Of a stretch of DNA of 64,000 nt, positions 26,260 through 37,415 are shown piece after piece. Source of the stretch: Stappia indica (GTDB taxonomy: Bacteria; Pseudomonadota; Alphaproteobacteria; Rhizobiales; Stappiaceae); contig NZ_MBQE01000001.1 of the NCBI RefSeq assembly GCF_001696535.1, positions 434,001-498,000 of the forward strand. The letters are read 5' to 3'. Under the pieces are notes generated by a model that was given only the letters and a program-made list of their open reading frames with translations, made no database searches and was not told the origin of the DNA. Within the stretch, counting starts at the first letter, position 1; every line of letters begins with the position of its first letter. Made by a program: the position numbers and the translations under genes.

Positions 26260-28047
26260 TCAGTCGTTCGACCCGCCCTCGGAGAACTGCAGGTCGCAAA
26301 GCCGCTTGTAGAGCCCGCCACGGGCAAAGAGCTCCCGATGGGTGCCGCTCTCGATGGCGCGCCCGCGATCCATCACGACGATCTGGTCGGCCTCGCGCAC
26401 GGTCGACAGGCGATGGGCGATGACAAGCGTGGTACGGCCCTGCATCAACCGCGACAGGGCTTCCTGGATCTTGGCCTCGCTCTCGGAATCGAGCGCAGAG
26501 GTCGCCTCGTCGAGCAACAGGATCGGGGCATCCCGCAGAATTGCACGGGCGATGGCGACCCGCTGGCGCTGGCCGCCGGACAACCGCCCGCCGCCCTCGC
26601 CGACCCGCGTGTCGTAGCCCTCGTCGAGTTCCATGATGAAATCGTGCGCATTCGCCTCGCGGGCCGCCTGGACGATCTCGTCCTCGCTTGCGGCCGGTCG
26701 TCCCATGGCAATGTTGTCGCGCACGGACATGTCGAACAGGAACGTGTCCTGCGAGACGAGCGCGATGGCCGCGCGCATGTCGGGAATGGTCGTATCGCGA
26801 ATGTCGCGCCCGCCGACCGTGATGCGACCCGAGACGGGCTCGTAGAAGCGCTCGAGCAGCGAAAACACGGTGGACTTGCCCGCTCCCGACGGGCCGACCA
26901 GAGCGGTCACCTCGCCGGCACGCGCCGTGAGATCGAGCCCGGCCAGAGCCGGCGCTTCCCGGTACTGGAAGGCAACGTTCTCGAAGCGCACGTCTCCGGG
27001 CTGGAACGCTGCGCCCGGCAACCGCGCGTCCTCGTCCGCAGCTTCTGCCGAGGCGCGGTCCAGCACCTCATACATCAGCCGTACCCCGACCATGTGCGCC
27101 GACAGGTTGACGTGCAGACGTGCAAGGCGGCGGGCCGGATCGTAGGCCAGCAGCAGCGCCGTGATGAAAGCGAAGAAGGCACCCGGATCGCTGCCGCGCT
27201 CGATGACGCTGAAACCGCCGTAGAGGATCACCAGCGCAATGGCGACGCCGCCAAGCGTCTCCATCACCGGCGATGTCCGCGCTGACAGGCGCGTCATCTT
27301 GTTGGCGCGCAGGCGCACGTCCTCGACGGCCGCGTCCATGTCGCTGCGCAGTCGCTCTTCCACCGCGAAGGCCTTGACCACGCGAATGCCGGCAATGGTC
27401 TCCTGCGCGATGGAGAGAATGCGGGTGAGCGAAACGAACTGCGACTTCGCCACCCGGCGCACCCGCCGAACGAGGCCGGCGATGATGATGATCGCCGGCG
27501 GCATGATCACCAGCGCGATCAGGCTCATCAGAGGGTCCTGCGCGATCATCACCGCGACCAGCGCGATCACGGTCAGGAGATCGCGTCCGAGCGCCGTGAC
27601 GATGAGATCCAGGGCAACCCGCGCGGCCGTCGCGTTATGCGACAGGCGCGTGCCGAGATCGCCGATGCCGGCGGTTTCGAAGAAGGCGACGTCCTGGCGG
27701 GTGATCGCCTCGAACAGGCGCGACTGCGTCTTGGCGACGATGGCATTGCCGATCTCGCCGAGAACGACAAGCTGGCCGTAGGTGGCCAGCCCCTTCACCG
27801 CGAAGATGAACATCACGAAGCCCGCGATGACCATCACCATGGTCGCATCGCGCTCCAGGAAGACCTCGTTGATGACGTCCTTCATGATCCAGGCGCTGGC
27901 TGCCGTGCTGGCAGCGACCAGTCCCATGAAGACGAAGGCCAGAATGTAGCGCCACACGTAGTCCCGGGCGTTCTCCAGGACCAGCCGCCGGACCAGGTAG
28001 GGCGTGCCTTCCGGATCGGCGAACAGGCGGGACCAGATGCGTTTCAA
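26260..28047 (-). CDS. MsbA-like ABC exporter (fused permease and ATPase)
   Basis: The 595-residue half-transporter has six predicted helices (residues about 30-330) and a nucleotide-binding domain with Walker A GPSGAGKST, signature [14 protein letters not shown], Walker B ILLLDEATSALD and the H-loop AHRLST. It resembles MsbA-type lipid or multidrug exporters and would act as a homodimer in the inner membrane. The start is a TTG at 28047. It lies 81 bp downstream of aspS on the same strand. Confidence 0.88.
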   Translation of the reverse strand: MKRIWSRLFADPEGTPYLVRRLVLENARDYVWRYILAFVFMGLVAASTAASAWIMKDVINEVFLERDATMVMVIAGFVMFIFAVKGLATYGQLVVLGEIGNAIVAKTQSRLFEAITRQDVAFFETAGIGDLGTRLSHNATAARVALDLIVTALGRDLLTVIALVAVMIAQDPLMSLIALVIMPPAIIIIAGLVRRVRRVAKSQFVSLTRILSIAQETIAGIRVVKAFAVEERLRSDMDAAVEDVRLRANKMTRLSARTSPVMETLGGVAIALVILYGGFSVIERGSDPGAFFAFITALLLAYDPARRLARLHVNLSAHMVGVRLMYEVLDRASAEAADEDARLPGAAFQPGDVRFENVAFQYREAPALAGLDLTARAGEVTALVGPSGAGKSTVFSLLERFYEPVSGRITVGGRDIRDTTIPDMRAAIALVSQDTFLFDMSVRDNIAMGRPAASEDEIVQAAREANAHDFIMELDEGYDTRVGEGGGRLSGGQRQRVAIARAILRDAPILLLDEATSALDSESEAKIQEALSRLMQGRTTLVIAHRLSTVREADQIVVMDRGRAIESGTHRELFARGGLYKRLCDLQFSEGGSND

Positions 28048-28128
28048 TGCGTCGGCCTTGTCCTTGCAGCTCGCCGGCGACCCGTGCCGCCGGCATCCGC
28101 CCTGCCCCGGGGCGGCTGACGGAGACCG

Positions 28129-29913
28129 TCAGCCCTTCTCGGGCAGATTGAGCCGGATATGAAGTTCGCGCAACTGCTTGGGATACACGTCGGACGGTGC
28201 ACCCATCAGCAGGTCCTGCGCCTGCTGGTTCATCGGGAACAGGCTGACGTCGCGCACGTTCTTCGCCCCGACCAGCAGCATGACGATGCGGTCGACGCCG
28301 GCGGCCATGCCGCCATGCGGCGGCGCGCCGTACTGGAAGGCACGGTAGAGGCCGCCGAAGCGCTCCTCGACGTCGCTCTTCGACAGGCCGACCTTCTCGA
28401 ACGCCTTGACCATCAGCTCGGGCGACTGGTTACGGATCGAGCCGGAGGCGATCTCGTAGCCGTTGCAGACGAGGTCGTACTGAAACGCCTTGATATCGAG
28501 CGGATCCATGGTCTCCAGCGCGTCCAGGCCGCCCTGCGGCATGGAGAACGGGTTGTGCGCGAACTCGACCTTCTTCTCTTCCTCGTCCCACTCGAAGAAC
28601 GGGAAGTCGACGATCCAGGCGAGCGCGAAACGGTCGCGGTCGATCAGATCGAGCTCCTCGCCGACGCGAGTGCGTGCCTTGCCGGCGAAGTCCGAGAACT
28701 TCTTCGGATCGCCAGCGACGAAGAATGCCGCATCGCCCGCCTTCAGTCCGAGCTGGGTGCGGATCGCCTCGGTGCGCTCCTCGCCGATGTTCTTGGCCAG
28801 CGGGCCGGCGCCCTCGAGGACCCCGCCCTCCTCGCGCCAGAAGATGTAGCCGAGGCCCGGCTGACCCTCGCCCTGCGCCCAGGAGTTCATCCGGTCGCAG
28901 AAGGCACGGCTGCCGCCGGTCGGAGCCGGAATGGCCCACACGGCGTTCTTCGCGTCCTCAAGCAGGCGCGCGAAGATCTTGAAGCCGGAGCCGGCGAAAT
29001 GGGCGCCGACGTCCTGCATCTCGATCGGGTTGCGCAGGTCCGGCTTGTCCGAACCGTATTTGGCGATGGCATCCGCATAGGGAATGCGCGGGAAGGTGCC
29101 GGTGACCGGCTTGCCCTTCGCGAACTCCTCGAAGATGCCGCGCATGATCGGCTCCATCGTGGAGAACACGTCCTCCTGCTCGACGAAGCTCATCTCCAGA
29201 TCGAGCTGGTAGAACTCGCCCGGCAGGCGGTCGGCGCGCGGGTCCTCGTCGCGGAAGCACGGCGCGATCTGGAAGTAGCGGTCGAAGCCGGAGACCATCA
29301 GCAGCTGCTTGAACTGCTGCGGCGCCTGCGGCAGCGCGTAGAACTTGCCCGGATGCAGCCGCGAGGGCACCAGAAAATCGCGCGCGCCTTCCGGCGAGGA
29401 CGCCGTCAGGATCGGCGTCTGGAATTCGGTGAAGCCCGCCGCCCCCATGCGCTGGCGCATCGAACCGATGATGCGCGTGCGCGTCATGATGTTCTCGTGC
29501 AGCGTCTCGCGGCGCAGGTCGAGGAAACGGTAGGTCAGGCGGATGTCTTCGGGATAGTCCGGCTCGTTGAAGACCGGCAGCGGCAGCTCGCGCGCCGCGC
29601 CCAGCACTTCGATATCGCGGATGAAGATCTCGATCGCGCCGGTCGGCAGCGTCTCGTTGACCGTCTCCGGCGTCCGCATCTTCACGTCGCCGTCGATGCG
29701 CAGGCACCATTCGGCGCGCACCGTCTCGGCAAGCTTGAACGCGGGCGAATCGGGGTCGATCACGCACTGCGTCATGCCGTAGTGGTCGCGCAGGTCGATG
29801 AAGAGCAGGCCGCCGTGATCGCGCACGCGGTGCACCCAGCCCGACAGGCGCGCGGTGGCGCCGACATGGGTTTCGCGCAGTTCCCCGCACGTGTGACTGC
29901 GATAGCGATGCAT
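28129..29913 (-). CDS. aspS: Aspartyl-tRNA synthetase
   Basis: The 594-residue class II synthetase starts [18 protein letters not shown] and has an OB-fold anticodon-binding domain ([23 protein letters not shown]), class II motifs including [24 protein letters not shown], the bacterial GAD insertion, and the C-terminal [14 protein letters not shown] motif 3. It charges tRNA-Asp; many alphaproteobacterial enzymes are non-discriminating and also charge tRNA-Asn. The ATG at 29913 is preceded by GAGG; the frame is open further upstream without homology. Confidence 0.97.
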   Translation of the reverse strand: MHRYRSHTCGELRETHVGATARLSGWVHRVRDHGGLLFIDLRDHYGMTQCVIDPDSPAFKLAETVRAEWCLRIDGDVKMRTPETVNETLPTGAIEIFIRDIEVLGAARELPLPVFNEPDYPEDIRLTYRFLDLRRETLHENIMTRTRIIGSMRQRMGAAGFTEFQTPILTASSPEGARDFLVPSRLHPGKFYALPQAPQQFKQLLMVSGFDRYFQIAPCFRDEDPRADRLPGEFYQLDLEMSFVEQEDVFSTMEPIMRGIFEEFAKGKPVTGTFPRIPYADAIAKYGSDKPDLRNPIEMQDVGAHFAGSGFKIFARLLEDAKNAVWAIPAPTGGSRAFCDRMNSWAQGEGQPGLGYIFWREEGGVLEGAGPLAKNIGEERTEAIRTQLGLKAGDAAFFVAGDPKKFSDFAGKARTRVGEELDLIDRDRFALAWIVDFPFFEWDEEEKKVEFAHNPFSMPQGGLDALETMDPLDIKAFQYDLVCNGYEIASGSIRNQSPELMVKAFEKVGLSKSDVEERFGGLYRAFQYGAPPHGGMAAGVDRIVMLLVGAKNVRDVSLFPMNQQAQDLLMGAPSDVYPKQLRELHIRLNLPEKG

Positions 29914-30134
29914 GTGGTCCTCGATGGCCCGAAGTTTGAAAAAAGTGGCGGCTGACAAGGCGAAGCAGCTGCCGGCCGGCGCGATGGCGCGCCCGTGCAC
30001 AAGCCATGGGACGACGACAAAGTCAAGGCGGCGGGCCGGCTTGCGCCCCCTGCCGGCCGATCGAACGGACAGGCCACAACAAGGCGGTTTCGTGGCGACA
30101 AGCGGGCAAGCATCCGCTATATCTCGCGATTACT

Positions 30135-31364
30135 ATGCATATCATTTCAAGCACCAAAGAACTGGCCGATGTGTGTCGGCGTCTCGCGCAACACGATTTC
30201 GTCGCTGTCGACACCGAGTTCCTGCGCGAAACGACCTTCTGGCCCAAGCTCTGCGTCATCCAGATGGCGAGCGTCGAGGACGCCGTCATCGTGGACGCGC
30301 TGGCGGATGGGCTCGACCTCGCGCCATTTTTCGAACTGATGCGCGACGAAAGCGTCGTGAAGGTGTTCCATGCCGCAAGGCAGGACATCGAGATCGTCTA
30401 CCACCTCGGCGGGTTCATCCCGCACCCGGTGTTCGACACCCAGGTCGCGGCAATGGTCTGCGGCTTCGGCGATTCGATTTCCTACGACCAGCTGGTCCAC
30501 CGCATCACCGCGGTCCGGATCGACAAGTCGTCGCGCTTTACAGACTGGTCGCGCCGGCCGCTCAGCGACAAGCAGCTCGACTACGCACTGGCCGACGTGA
30601 CGCATCTGCGCGAGGTCTACCACTTCCTGAAGGCGAACCTCGCCGAACAGGGTCGCAGCCATTGGGTCGGCGACGAAATGGAGATCCTCACCTCCGAGAA
30701 CACCTATCGCACCGATCCGGAAAACGCGTGGAAGCGGCTGAAGCTGCGGGTGCGCAAGCCGATCGAGTTCGCGGTGCTGCAGGAGGTCGCCGCCTGGCGC
30801 GAGCGCGAGGCGCACGAGCGCGACGTGCCGCGCAACCGCATCCTCAAGGATGATGCGATCTACGAGATCGCCGCCCAGCAGCCGACCAACACCCAGGCTC
30901 TCGCCGCCCTGCGCACCATTCCGCGCGGCTTTGAGCGCTCGCGGACCGCGGAGGAGATCCTCGGCGCGGTCAAGCGGGCGATGGCGATCCCCAAGGACCA
31001 GCTGCCGGCGGTGCCCAAGGGCCGCGCCGCGCCCGACGGATCAGCGGCTGCCGTCGATCTCCTGAAGGTCCTGCTCAAGCTGGTCAGCGAAGCCAACGGC
31101 GTTGCCGCCAAGGTCATCGCCACGATGGAGGATCTGGAAAAGATCGCCGCCAGCGACGATGCCGATGTCGATGCGCTGAAGGGCTGGCGGATGGAGCTGT
31201 TCGGCGAATCCGCGCTGAAGCTGAAGCGCGGCGAGATCGCCCTCGCCTTCAACGGCAAGCGGATCGTCGCCGTGGAGCAGGACGAGCCGGTCCTGGCTCC
31301 CAAGGCCGAGCCTTCCAAGCGCCGCCGCAGTCGGCAGAAGAGCGAAGCGGACGCAGCCGAGTAA
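30135..31364 (+). CDS. rnd: Ribonuclease D
   Basis: The 409-residue 3'-5' exoribonuclease has DEDD-family motifs FVAVDTEFLRE, VFHAARQDIEIV and YALADVTHLREVY, then HRDC domains (REAHERDVPRNRILKDDAIYEIA). It trims tRNA and other RNA 3' ends. It is divergent from aspS with a 221-bp intergenic region; the ATG at 30135 begins MHIISSTKELADVC. A bidirectional terminator follows. Confidence 0.95.
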   Translation: MHIISSTKELADVCRRLAQHDFVAVDTEFLRETTFWPKLCVIQMASVEDAVIVDALADGLDLAPFFELMRDESVVKVFHAARQDIEIVYHLGGFIPHPVFDTQVAAMVCGFGDSISYDQLVHRITAVRIDKSSRFTDWSRRPLSDKQLDYALADVTHLREVYHFLKANLAEQGRSHWVGDEMEILTSENTYRTDPENAWKRLKLRVRKPIEFAVLQEVAAWREREAHERDVPRNRILKDDAIYEIAAQQPTNTQALAALRTIPRGFERSRTAEEILGAVKRAMAIPKDQLPAVPKGRAAPDGSAAAVDLLKVLLKLVSEANGVAAKVIATMEDLEKIAASDDADVDALKGWRMELFGESALKLKRGEIALAFNGKRIVAVEQDEPVLAPKAEPSKRRRSRQKSEADAAE

Positions 31365-31392
31365 GCCGGACACGGCACGCTCTAGGCACAAA

Positions 31393-31437
31393 CACAAAAG
31401 CAAACGGGCAGGTCATCCCTGCCCGTTTGCTTTTGTG
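31393..31437. terminator. Bidirectional terminator between rnd and ppx
   Basis: A 20-bp perfect stem (31393-31412 with 31418-31437) with loop TCATC ends in A-rich and T-rich arms (CACAAAAGC, GCTTTTGTG), so it can terminate transcription of both convergent genes. Confidence 0.92.
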
Positions 31438-31472
31438 GCGTCTGTCACCCTGCGCTCGCGCGACCGATGCAG

Positions 31473-32999
31473 TCAGGCTTCGACCACGACCCGTGCCTTC
31501 AGCCCCAGCAGGCGGGCGAACTGGGTGAGCCGCTTGTTCAGCCGCTCCCCTTCCAGCGCGACCAACTCGCCGCGCAGCGTCAGCACCACCTCGCCATTGT
31601 CCACGGAAACCGGCACCTGCGGCAGGATGCCGGCAACGGACGCGCTGAGCACCGATGCCACCCGCAGCGCGCCGCCGAGAATGCGGGCGCGGTCCTTCAG
31701 GCGTGTGTGGGCGAGCTCGCGAATACGCGGTCCCAGCGCGTCTTCCACCAGCCCCTGATGGCGGTAGAAGACCGAAAGGGCCAGATAGGCGCGGCCCGCG
31801 TGGTCGATGCCGACGAAGCCGGCATTGGAAATGATGTTGAGGCTCTGCTCGCCGCGATAATCGGGATGCGCGCGCCAGCCGATATCCGACAGCAGGCAGC
31901 CGGCCGCCCGCAGCCGCACCTCGTACTCGGTCTCGTCGATGCCGACGGCCGGGAACAGGCGGTCGGTCCACTCGACCAGTTCCTCGCCATAGGCGGGCGA
32001 GCGAGAGCGCAGTTGCGACAGTTCCCGCGCAGCCTCCACCAAGGGGTCCTGCCGGCGCAGGTCGTCCGGAAGCAGGTCGAACAGCAGCCCCTCGCGAAGG
32101 CCGAGCGCGGACATCACCACCTTGGATGCCTTGGAGCGCCGCAACACCTTCTCCATGACCGCCGCACCGAACGGCAGCAGCGGGCGGCGGGCGCGCGAAA
32201 CGACCTCGATCATGTCGAGGCTTTCCGGATCGCGCCGGGCGACCAGCTGGCAGAACTCGATCGCCTCTTCTGCGGGGATGGCATAGTCGTGCATCACATG
32301 CAGCGGATAGCCATCCTGGTGCAGGTGCAGGCGCGCCAGCGAACGCCAGGTGCCGCCGACTGCGTAGAAGGGCTTGCCGGCGCCGATGGGCAGCCACTCG
32401 ACATCGCCGAGCGCCTGTTCCGCGATCTTCTGCGCCTTGGCGATCTTCCCATCCGCATCTTCCTGCAGGCGGATGCCGCCGAGCGGCAGGGTCTGGCCGC
32501 GGCCGATCTCGTCGTGCTTGATCTCGACGAGCTCGAGACTGCCGCCGCCGAGGTCGCCGACGATGCCGTCCGGCCGCCAGATGCCGGAAACGACGCCGTT
32601 CGCGGCAAGACGCGCCTCGTCGCGGCCCGACAACAGCCGCACCGGCGTGCGGCAAATCGCTTCGACCGACGTCAGGAACTCCTCGCCATTGGCGGCATCG
32701 CGGGTCGCGGCGGTGGCAAGGATGTGCAGGTCGGCAACGCCGATCTGGTCGCACAGGCGGCGGAACCGCACCAACGCCCGACGCGCCTGGTCCGTCGCCT
32801 CGTCCGACAGGCGGCCCGTTGCGCCGACGCCGCGCCCGAGGCCGGCCAGCACCTTTTCGTTGAACAGCACCGTCGGGGTGCGTGCGTGTCTTTCGTAGAC
32901 GACGAGGCGGATCGAGTTCGATCCGATATCGATCACGGCAATCGGTCCGCTGCCGTTGAGACGGCCGCGGACCAGTTCATGCTTTGGGCTGTCAGCCAC
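31473..32999 (-). CDS. ppx: Exopolyphosphatase / pppGpp phosphohydrolase family protein
   Basis: The 508-residue Ppx/GppA protein shows the ASKHA-fold motifs [16 protein letters not shown] and [16 protein letters not shown], then an HD-like C-terminal region. It degrades polyphosphate and possibly pppGpp. The GTG at 32999 with GAGGAA upstream was preferred over the TTG at 33017. It overlaps the ppk stop by 8 bp, forming a ppk-ppx operon for polyphosphate turnover. Confidence 0.92.
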   Translation of the reverse strand: MADSPKHELVRGRLNGSGPIAVIDIGSNSIRLVVYERHARTPTVLFNEKVLAGLGRGVGATGRLSDEATDQARRALVRFRRLCDQIGVADLHILATAATRDAANGEEFLTSVEAICRTPVRLLSGRDEARLAANGVVSGIWRPDGIVGDLGGGSLELVEIKHDEIGRGQTLPLGGIRLQEDADGKIAKAQKIAEQALGDVEWLPIGAGKPFYAVGGTWRSLARLHLHQDGYPLHVMHDYAIPAEEAIEFCQLVARRDPESLDMIEVVSRARRPLLPFGAAVMEKVLRRSKASKVVMSALGLREGLLFDLLPDDLRRQDPLVEAARELSQLRSRSPAYGEELVEWTDRLFPAVGIDETEYEVRLRAAGCLLSDIGWRAHPDYRGEQSLNIISNAGFVGIDHAGRAYLALSVFYRHQGLVEDALGPRIRELAHTRLKDRARILGGALRVASVLSASVAGILPQVPVSVDNGEVVLTLRGELVALEGERLNKRLTQFARLLGLKARVVVEA

Positions 33000-35211
33000 G
33001 CTTCCTCGGCTCCGCAAACGGTTTCGGGCTATGGCTGCGCAGCGACTTGCCGCGGCCGGAGAGCGACGGATTTGTCATGAAATACTGATGCGCGTTGAAG
33101 GGCTTCTCGCCACGGCCGAGGCGCACGCGCTCGTGACCGCCATCGGGGAGCAGTCGCCAGCTCTGCTGGTTGTCCTTCAGATTGGCGACCATGATCTGAT
33201 CGAGCACCTGTTCGTGCACCGTCGGAGTGATGAGCGGCGTCAGCGTCTCCACCCGCCGGTCGATGTTGCGCGGCATCAGATCCGCGGAGCCGATATAGAC
33301 GACCGCATCCGGCGAGGGAAGCCCGTGACCGTTGCCGAAGCAGAAGATCCGGCTGTGCTCCAGGAAGCGGCCGACGATGGACTTGGCGCGGATGTTTTCC
33401 GAAAGGCCCGGAATGCCCGGGCGCAGGCAGCAGATGCCGCGGATCACCAGGTCGATCTGCACACCGGCCTGGCTCGCCTTGTACAGAGCGTCGATGATGC
33501 CGGGATCGACCAGCGAGTTCATCTTCATCCAGATCTGCGCCGGGCGACCGGCCTGCGCATGTTCGGCTTCCGCCGCGATCAGCCGGAGGATGCCGGCGCG
33601 CAGCGTCACCGGCGACACCATCATGTGCTCCAGCTCGACCGGCTCGGCATAGCCGGTGATGAAGTTGAAGATCTTGGCGACCTCCCGGCCGATGCGCGGA
33701 TCGGCCGTGAAATAGGACAGGTCGGTGTAGATGCGCGCCGTGATCGGGTGGTAGTTGCCGGTGCCGAGGTGGCAATAGGTGCGCAGCTCGCCATGCTCGC
33801 GGCGGACGACCATCGACAGCTTGGCGTGGGTCTTCAGCTCAAGGAAGCCGAAGACCACCTGCACACCCGCGCGCTCCAGATCGCGCGCCCAGCGGATATT
33901 GGCTTCCTCGTCGAAGCGCGCCTTCAGCTCGACCAGCGCCGTCACCGACTTGCCGGCCTCCGCCGCCTCGACCAGCGCCTTGACGATCGGCGAGTTGCTG
34001 GAGGTGCGGTAGAGCGTCTGCTTGATCGCGACCACATCCGGGTCCTGGGCCGCCTGGCGCAGGAACTGCACCACCACGTCGAAGGACTCGTACGGGTGGT
34101 GGACGATGATGTCCTTCTGCTGGATCGCCGCGAAGCAATCGCCGCCATGCTCGCGGATGCGCTCGGGGAAGCGCGGGGCGAAGGGCTCGAACTTCAGATC
34201 GTCGCGGTCGATGGAGACGAGCTGCGACAGGTTGTTCAGCGCCAGCAGGCCGTCGACCAGGAACACCTCATCGCCGGTGGCACCAAGCGCCTCGGCGACG
34301 AAATCGCGCAGCGACTGCGGCGTCGTCTCCTCGATCTCCAACCGGATGACGGACCCGCGGCGGCGACGCTTCAGCGCGCTCTCGAACAGGCGCACGAGGT
34401 CTTCCGCCTCCTCCTCGATTTCCAGATCGGAATCGCGGATCACCCGGAACGCGCCCTTGCCGCGGATCTCGTAACCGGGGAACAGCCGGGTGATGAACAG
34501 GCCGAGCGCATTTTCGATGGTGATGTAGCGCTCGCCCTCCTCGGCCTCGCTGGCCGGCAGGCGCACGAAGCGATCCAGCTGGGCGGGAATGCGCAGCAGC
34601 GCGGTCATGCCGCGGCCGCCCTTTTCCGGCGCCAGCTCCAGCACCAGCGAGAATCCCAGATTGGCGATGAACGGGAACGGGTGCGCCGGATCGATGGCCA
34701 GCGGGGTCAGCACCGGGAAGATATGCGCGAGGAAATAGTCTTCCAGCCACTGCAGATCCTGCTGGCTGAGGTCAGGCCCGTCGACGATGGCGATGCGGTC
34801 GGCGGCCATCAGCTTGCGCATCTCGCGCCACACGCTCTGCTGCTCGTGCTGCAGCGACAGCACCGCGGCGGAAATCCGCTCGAGCTGCTCGGCCGGGGTC
34901 AGGCCGTCGATGGAGCGGGTCGACACGCCTTCGCGCTGCTGGGCGCGCAGGCCGGCGACGCGCACCATGAAGAACTCGTCGAGATTGTTGGCCGAGATCG
35001 ACAGGAAGCGCAGGCGTTCGAGCAGCGGATGGGAGGTGTTCTCCGCCTCCTCCAGCACCCGGCGATTGAACTGCAGCCAGGAGACCTCGCGATTGATGAA
35101 CCGGCTCGGATGATCGGCCAGCGCCTCGGCGGCGTCCGACACGGGCTGGGCCGGACGGGCTGGCGAGGGGGCAGCTTCCGCATCCTTCGGGTTCACGCTG
35201 ATCTCGTTCAT
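32992..35211 (-). CDS. ppk: Polyphosphate kinase 1
   Basis: The 739-residue enzyme starts with the PPK1 N-terminal domain ([19 protein letters not shown]) and has both catalytic-region histidines, in [14 protein letters not shown] and [13 protein letters not shown]. It reversibly makes polyphosphate from ATP. It is upstream of and overlaps ppx. The 119-bp gap to hdaA holds its promoter. Confidence 0.96.
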   Translation of the reverse strand: MNEISVNPKDAEAAPSPARPAQPVSDAAEALADHPSRFINREVSWLQFNRRVLEEAENTSHPLLERLRFLSISANNLDEFFMVRVAGLRAQQREGVSTRSIDGLTPAEQLERISAAVLSLQHEQQSVWREMRKLMAADRIAIVDGPDLSQQDLQWLEDYFLAHIFPVLTPLAIDPAHPFPFIANLGFSLVLELAPEKGGRGMTALLRIPAQLDRFVRLPASEAEEGERYITIENALGLFITRLFPGYEIRGKGAFRVIRDSDLEIEEEAEDLVRLFESALKRRRRGSVIRLEIEETTPQSLRDFVAEALGATGDEVFLVDGLLALNNLSQLVSIDRDDLKFEPFAPRFPERIREHGGDCFAAIQQKDIIVHHPYESFDVVVQFLRQAAQDPDVVAIKQTLYRTSSNSPIVKALVEAAEAGKSVTALVELKARFDEEANIRWARDLERAGVQVVFGFLELKTHAKLSMVVRREHGELRTYCHLGTGNYHPITARIYTDLSYFTADPRIGREVAKIFNFITGYAEPVELEHMMVSPVTLRAGILRLIAAEAEHAQAGRPAQIWMKMNSLVDPGIIDALYKASQAGVQIDLVIRGICCLRPGIPGLSENIRAKSIVGRFLEHSRIFCFGNGHGLPSPDAVVYIGSADLMPRNIDRRVETLTPLITPTVHEQVLDQIMVANLKDNQQSWRLLPDGGHERVRLGRGEKPFNAHQYFMTNPSLSGRGKSLRSHSPKPFAEPRKRG

Positions 35212-35330
35212 GTCTGCCTCCTGCGGACCGGGCCGCGCCGGTCATCCGTGGTCACTGTCGCGCGCGACCATACCGGATTGATTTGACGGATTTACATCAC
35301 CCGGCAAATTGCCTGTCCCGGCAAAACGTA

Positions 35331-36023
35331 TCAGGCGGCCGGGTCCTGTTCCGCCAACACCGACGCGGCGAGCGGTCGTGTGATCCGGCGCCCCGCCGAC
35401 AGCGAAGCCCTGTCCAGCCGGTCGACCAGCGCCTGCGCCGCCGCCACCGAGCGCTCCATCCGCACGGCGAGAAATTCTACCACGGCAGGATCGATATCGA
35501 TCTGCCGATCCGCGAAAAGCTTGACCAGCACCCGCCGCAGCAGGTCGTCGTCCGGCTCCAGGATCTCCACCGGCGTCGCCGCGCGCAGCCGCGAGGCAAG
35601 GTCCGGCAGGCGCAGTCCCCAGGACTGGGGCCAGCTGCGCGACGTCACAAGCAGGCTGCCGCCTGCCTCACGAACTGCATTGAACAGATGGAACAGCGCC
35701 GTCTCGTCGAAGCCCGCGTGAGCATCCTCCAGCGCAACCGCGCCGGATCGGGCAAGCTCCTCGACCTGCTCCCGGCGCAACTCGGACGCCCGCAGGATCA
35801 CGGCACCGCTCGCCGCCTGCCAGACATGAGCGAGATGCGTCTTGCCTGACCCGACAGGTCCGGCGAGCAGCGCGGCCGCGCTCGGCCAGTTCGGCCAGGC
35901 ATCGATCAGCGCGAAGGCCGCCTGGTTGGACGAACCGATCAGGAAGTCGTCCCGCCCATAGGCCGCGTCATGCGGCAGGATCAGCGGAAGCTGTTCGCCG
36001 CCCCCGCGCAAGGTGTCAGCCAT
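35331..36023 (-). CDS. hdaA: HdaA, DnaA-related regulator of replication initiation
   Basis: The 230-residue protein has a short N-terminal clamp-binding motif (EQLPLILP), a P-loop GPVGSGKTHLAHVW and a DnaA-like AAA+ domain, but lacks the DnaA DNA-binding domain IV. Hda/HdaA stimulates DnaA-ATP hydrolysis together with the replisome clamp. The ATG at 36023 overlaps the stop of the upstream permease by 8 bp. The position upstream of purMN is conserved in this group, as known from alphaproteobacterial genomes. Confidence 0.92.
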   Translation of the reverse strand: MADTLRGGGEQLPLILPHDAAYGRDDFLIGSSNQAAFALIDAWPNWPSAAALLAGPVGSGKTHLAHVWQAASGAVILRASELRREQVEELARSGAVALEDAHAGFDETALFHLFNAVREAGGSLLVTSRSWPQSWGLRLPDLASRLRAATPVEILEPDDDLLRRVLVKLFADRQIDIDPAVVEFLAVRMERSVAAAQALVDRLDRASLSAGRRITRPLAASVLAEQDPAA

Positions 36024-37152
36024 CGCGGCTCTCCACCTTCTTCTCGGGCAGCACACCGACCGCGTCTCCCGGCACGCCGCTGGTCATCACGGCCCCCTCG
36101 CCCGTGTAGAGCGCGCTTGCCATGTACTGGCTCAACACGAACCGGATCAGCACGCCGATCATCGCCGCCGCCGGTACGGCGATCAGCATGCCGACGAAGC
36201 CGAACAGATAGCCGAAGGCGAACAGGGCAAACATCAGCCAGACCGGATGCAGGCCGACATTGTTTCCCACCAGCTTGGGCTGCAGCACGTTGCCTTCCAG
36301 GAACTGGCCGACCGCGAAGATCGCCAGCACCGCCGCGACCATCGGCCAGTCGGGCCAGAACTGGACCAGGGCGACGCCGAGCGAGACCACGAGGCCGAGC
36401 GTCGCGCCGACATAGGGAATGAAGCTGACGAGGCCTGCACCGATACCGATCAGCAGGCCGAAATTCAGCCCGACCGCGGCAAGGCCGATGGCGTAGAACG
36501 CGCCGAGCAGAAAGCACACGCTGACCTGGCCGCGCACGAAACCGGCGACCGCGAGATCCATTTCATGTGCCAGTTGCCGCACCGTGTCGCGATGCTGGCG
36601 CGGCAACCATCCGTCGATCTTCGCGACCATCCGGTCCCAGTCGAGCAGAAGATAGAAGGCGACCACCGGCGTCACCACGAACAGCGAGATCACCGACAGC
36701 AGCGCCTGCCCGCCGTTCCAGACCGACTTCAGCAACCCGCCGATCCAGCCGGCGCCCTCGCCGAGCAGACTGCCGACATTGGCCTTCAGCTCATTCCCGC
36801 CAATGCCCAGCATCTCGAACAAGCGGCTGCCGAACCCGGACGTAATGAGCTCCTGCAGGGAGCTGATGAGGTTCGGAAAGGCTTCGAGGAAGGCGGCGAG
36901 CTGGTTGCCGAGGATCGGCAGCAGCAGCAGCAGGATCAGAACGAATGCGAGAACGAAAAGGACGAGGATGACGATCGTCGCACCGAGCCTCGGCAAACCG
37001 AGGGCTTCCAGCCGGTCGGCGACGGGATCGAGCAGATAGGCCAGCGCCATGCCGGCGACGAAGGGCAGCAGGATCGGGCTGAACAGATAGACGAACAGCG
37101 CAAACAGCGCGAAGGAGATCAGCCAGAAATTGATCTGTCGCTTGAGCGTCAC
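36016..37152 (-). CDS. AI-2E family (PerM/YdgG-like) transporter
   Basis: The 378-residue protein has about seven to eight hydrophobic helices and the AI-2E family pattern, including [19 protein letters not shown] near the N-terminus, a long amphipathic middle segment, and [13 protein letters not shown] near the C-terminus. Substrates of this family vary and are mostly unknown. The GTG at 37152 ([10 protein letters not shown]) was chosen because the preceding 61 residues of the open frame look non-coding; this start is uncertain. Confidence 0.85.
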   Translation of the reverse strand: MTLKRQINFWLISFALFALFVYLFSPILLPFVAGMALAYLLDPVADRLEALGLPRLGATIVILVLFVLAFVLILLLLLPILGNQLAAFLEAFPNLISSLQELITSGFGSRLFEMLGIGGNELKANVGSLLGEGAGWIGGLLKSVWNGGQALLSVISLFVVTPVVAFYLLLDWDRMVAKIDGWLPRQHRDTVRQLAHEMDLAVAGFVRGQVSVCFLLGAFYAIGLAAVGLNFGLLIGIGAGLVSFIPYVGATLGLVVSLGVALVQFWPDWPMVAAVLAIFAVGQFLEGNVLQPKLVGNNVGLHPVWLMFALFAFGYLFGFVGMLIAVPAAAMIGVLIRFVLSQYMASALYTGEGAVMTSGVPGDAVGVLPEKKVESRDG

Positions 37153-37415
37153 GAAATCGCGTCCCTTGCCCGGTGTCGGCCATTTGCCCGTTCCCAGCAG
37201 ATAGGCAGCCGCGCCGGGGAGCGTCAAGGAGGCGACCCGCCGGGATCCGCCATTTTCCTTCTTCACCACAGGCCGACAGGAGCTCGACTGCTTCGCCGGC
37301 GGACAAGTCGGCGTTTGCCGCCCTCGCCTGTGCAAACAGGGCCCGGTTTCGCTTGCATTCCGGCGCTTCTGTGTTTGTATGCGCGCCCTGTACGGCTTTC
37401 GGAGACACGACCAGC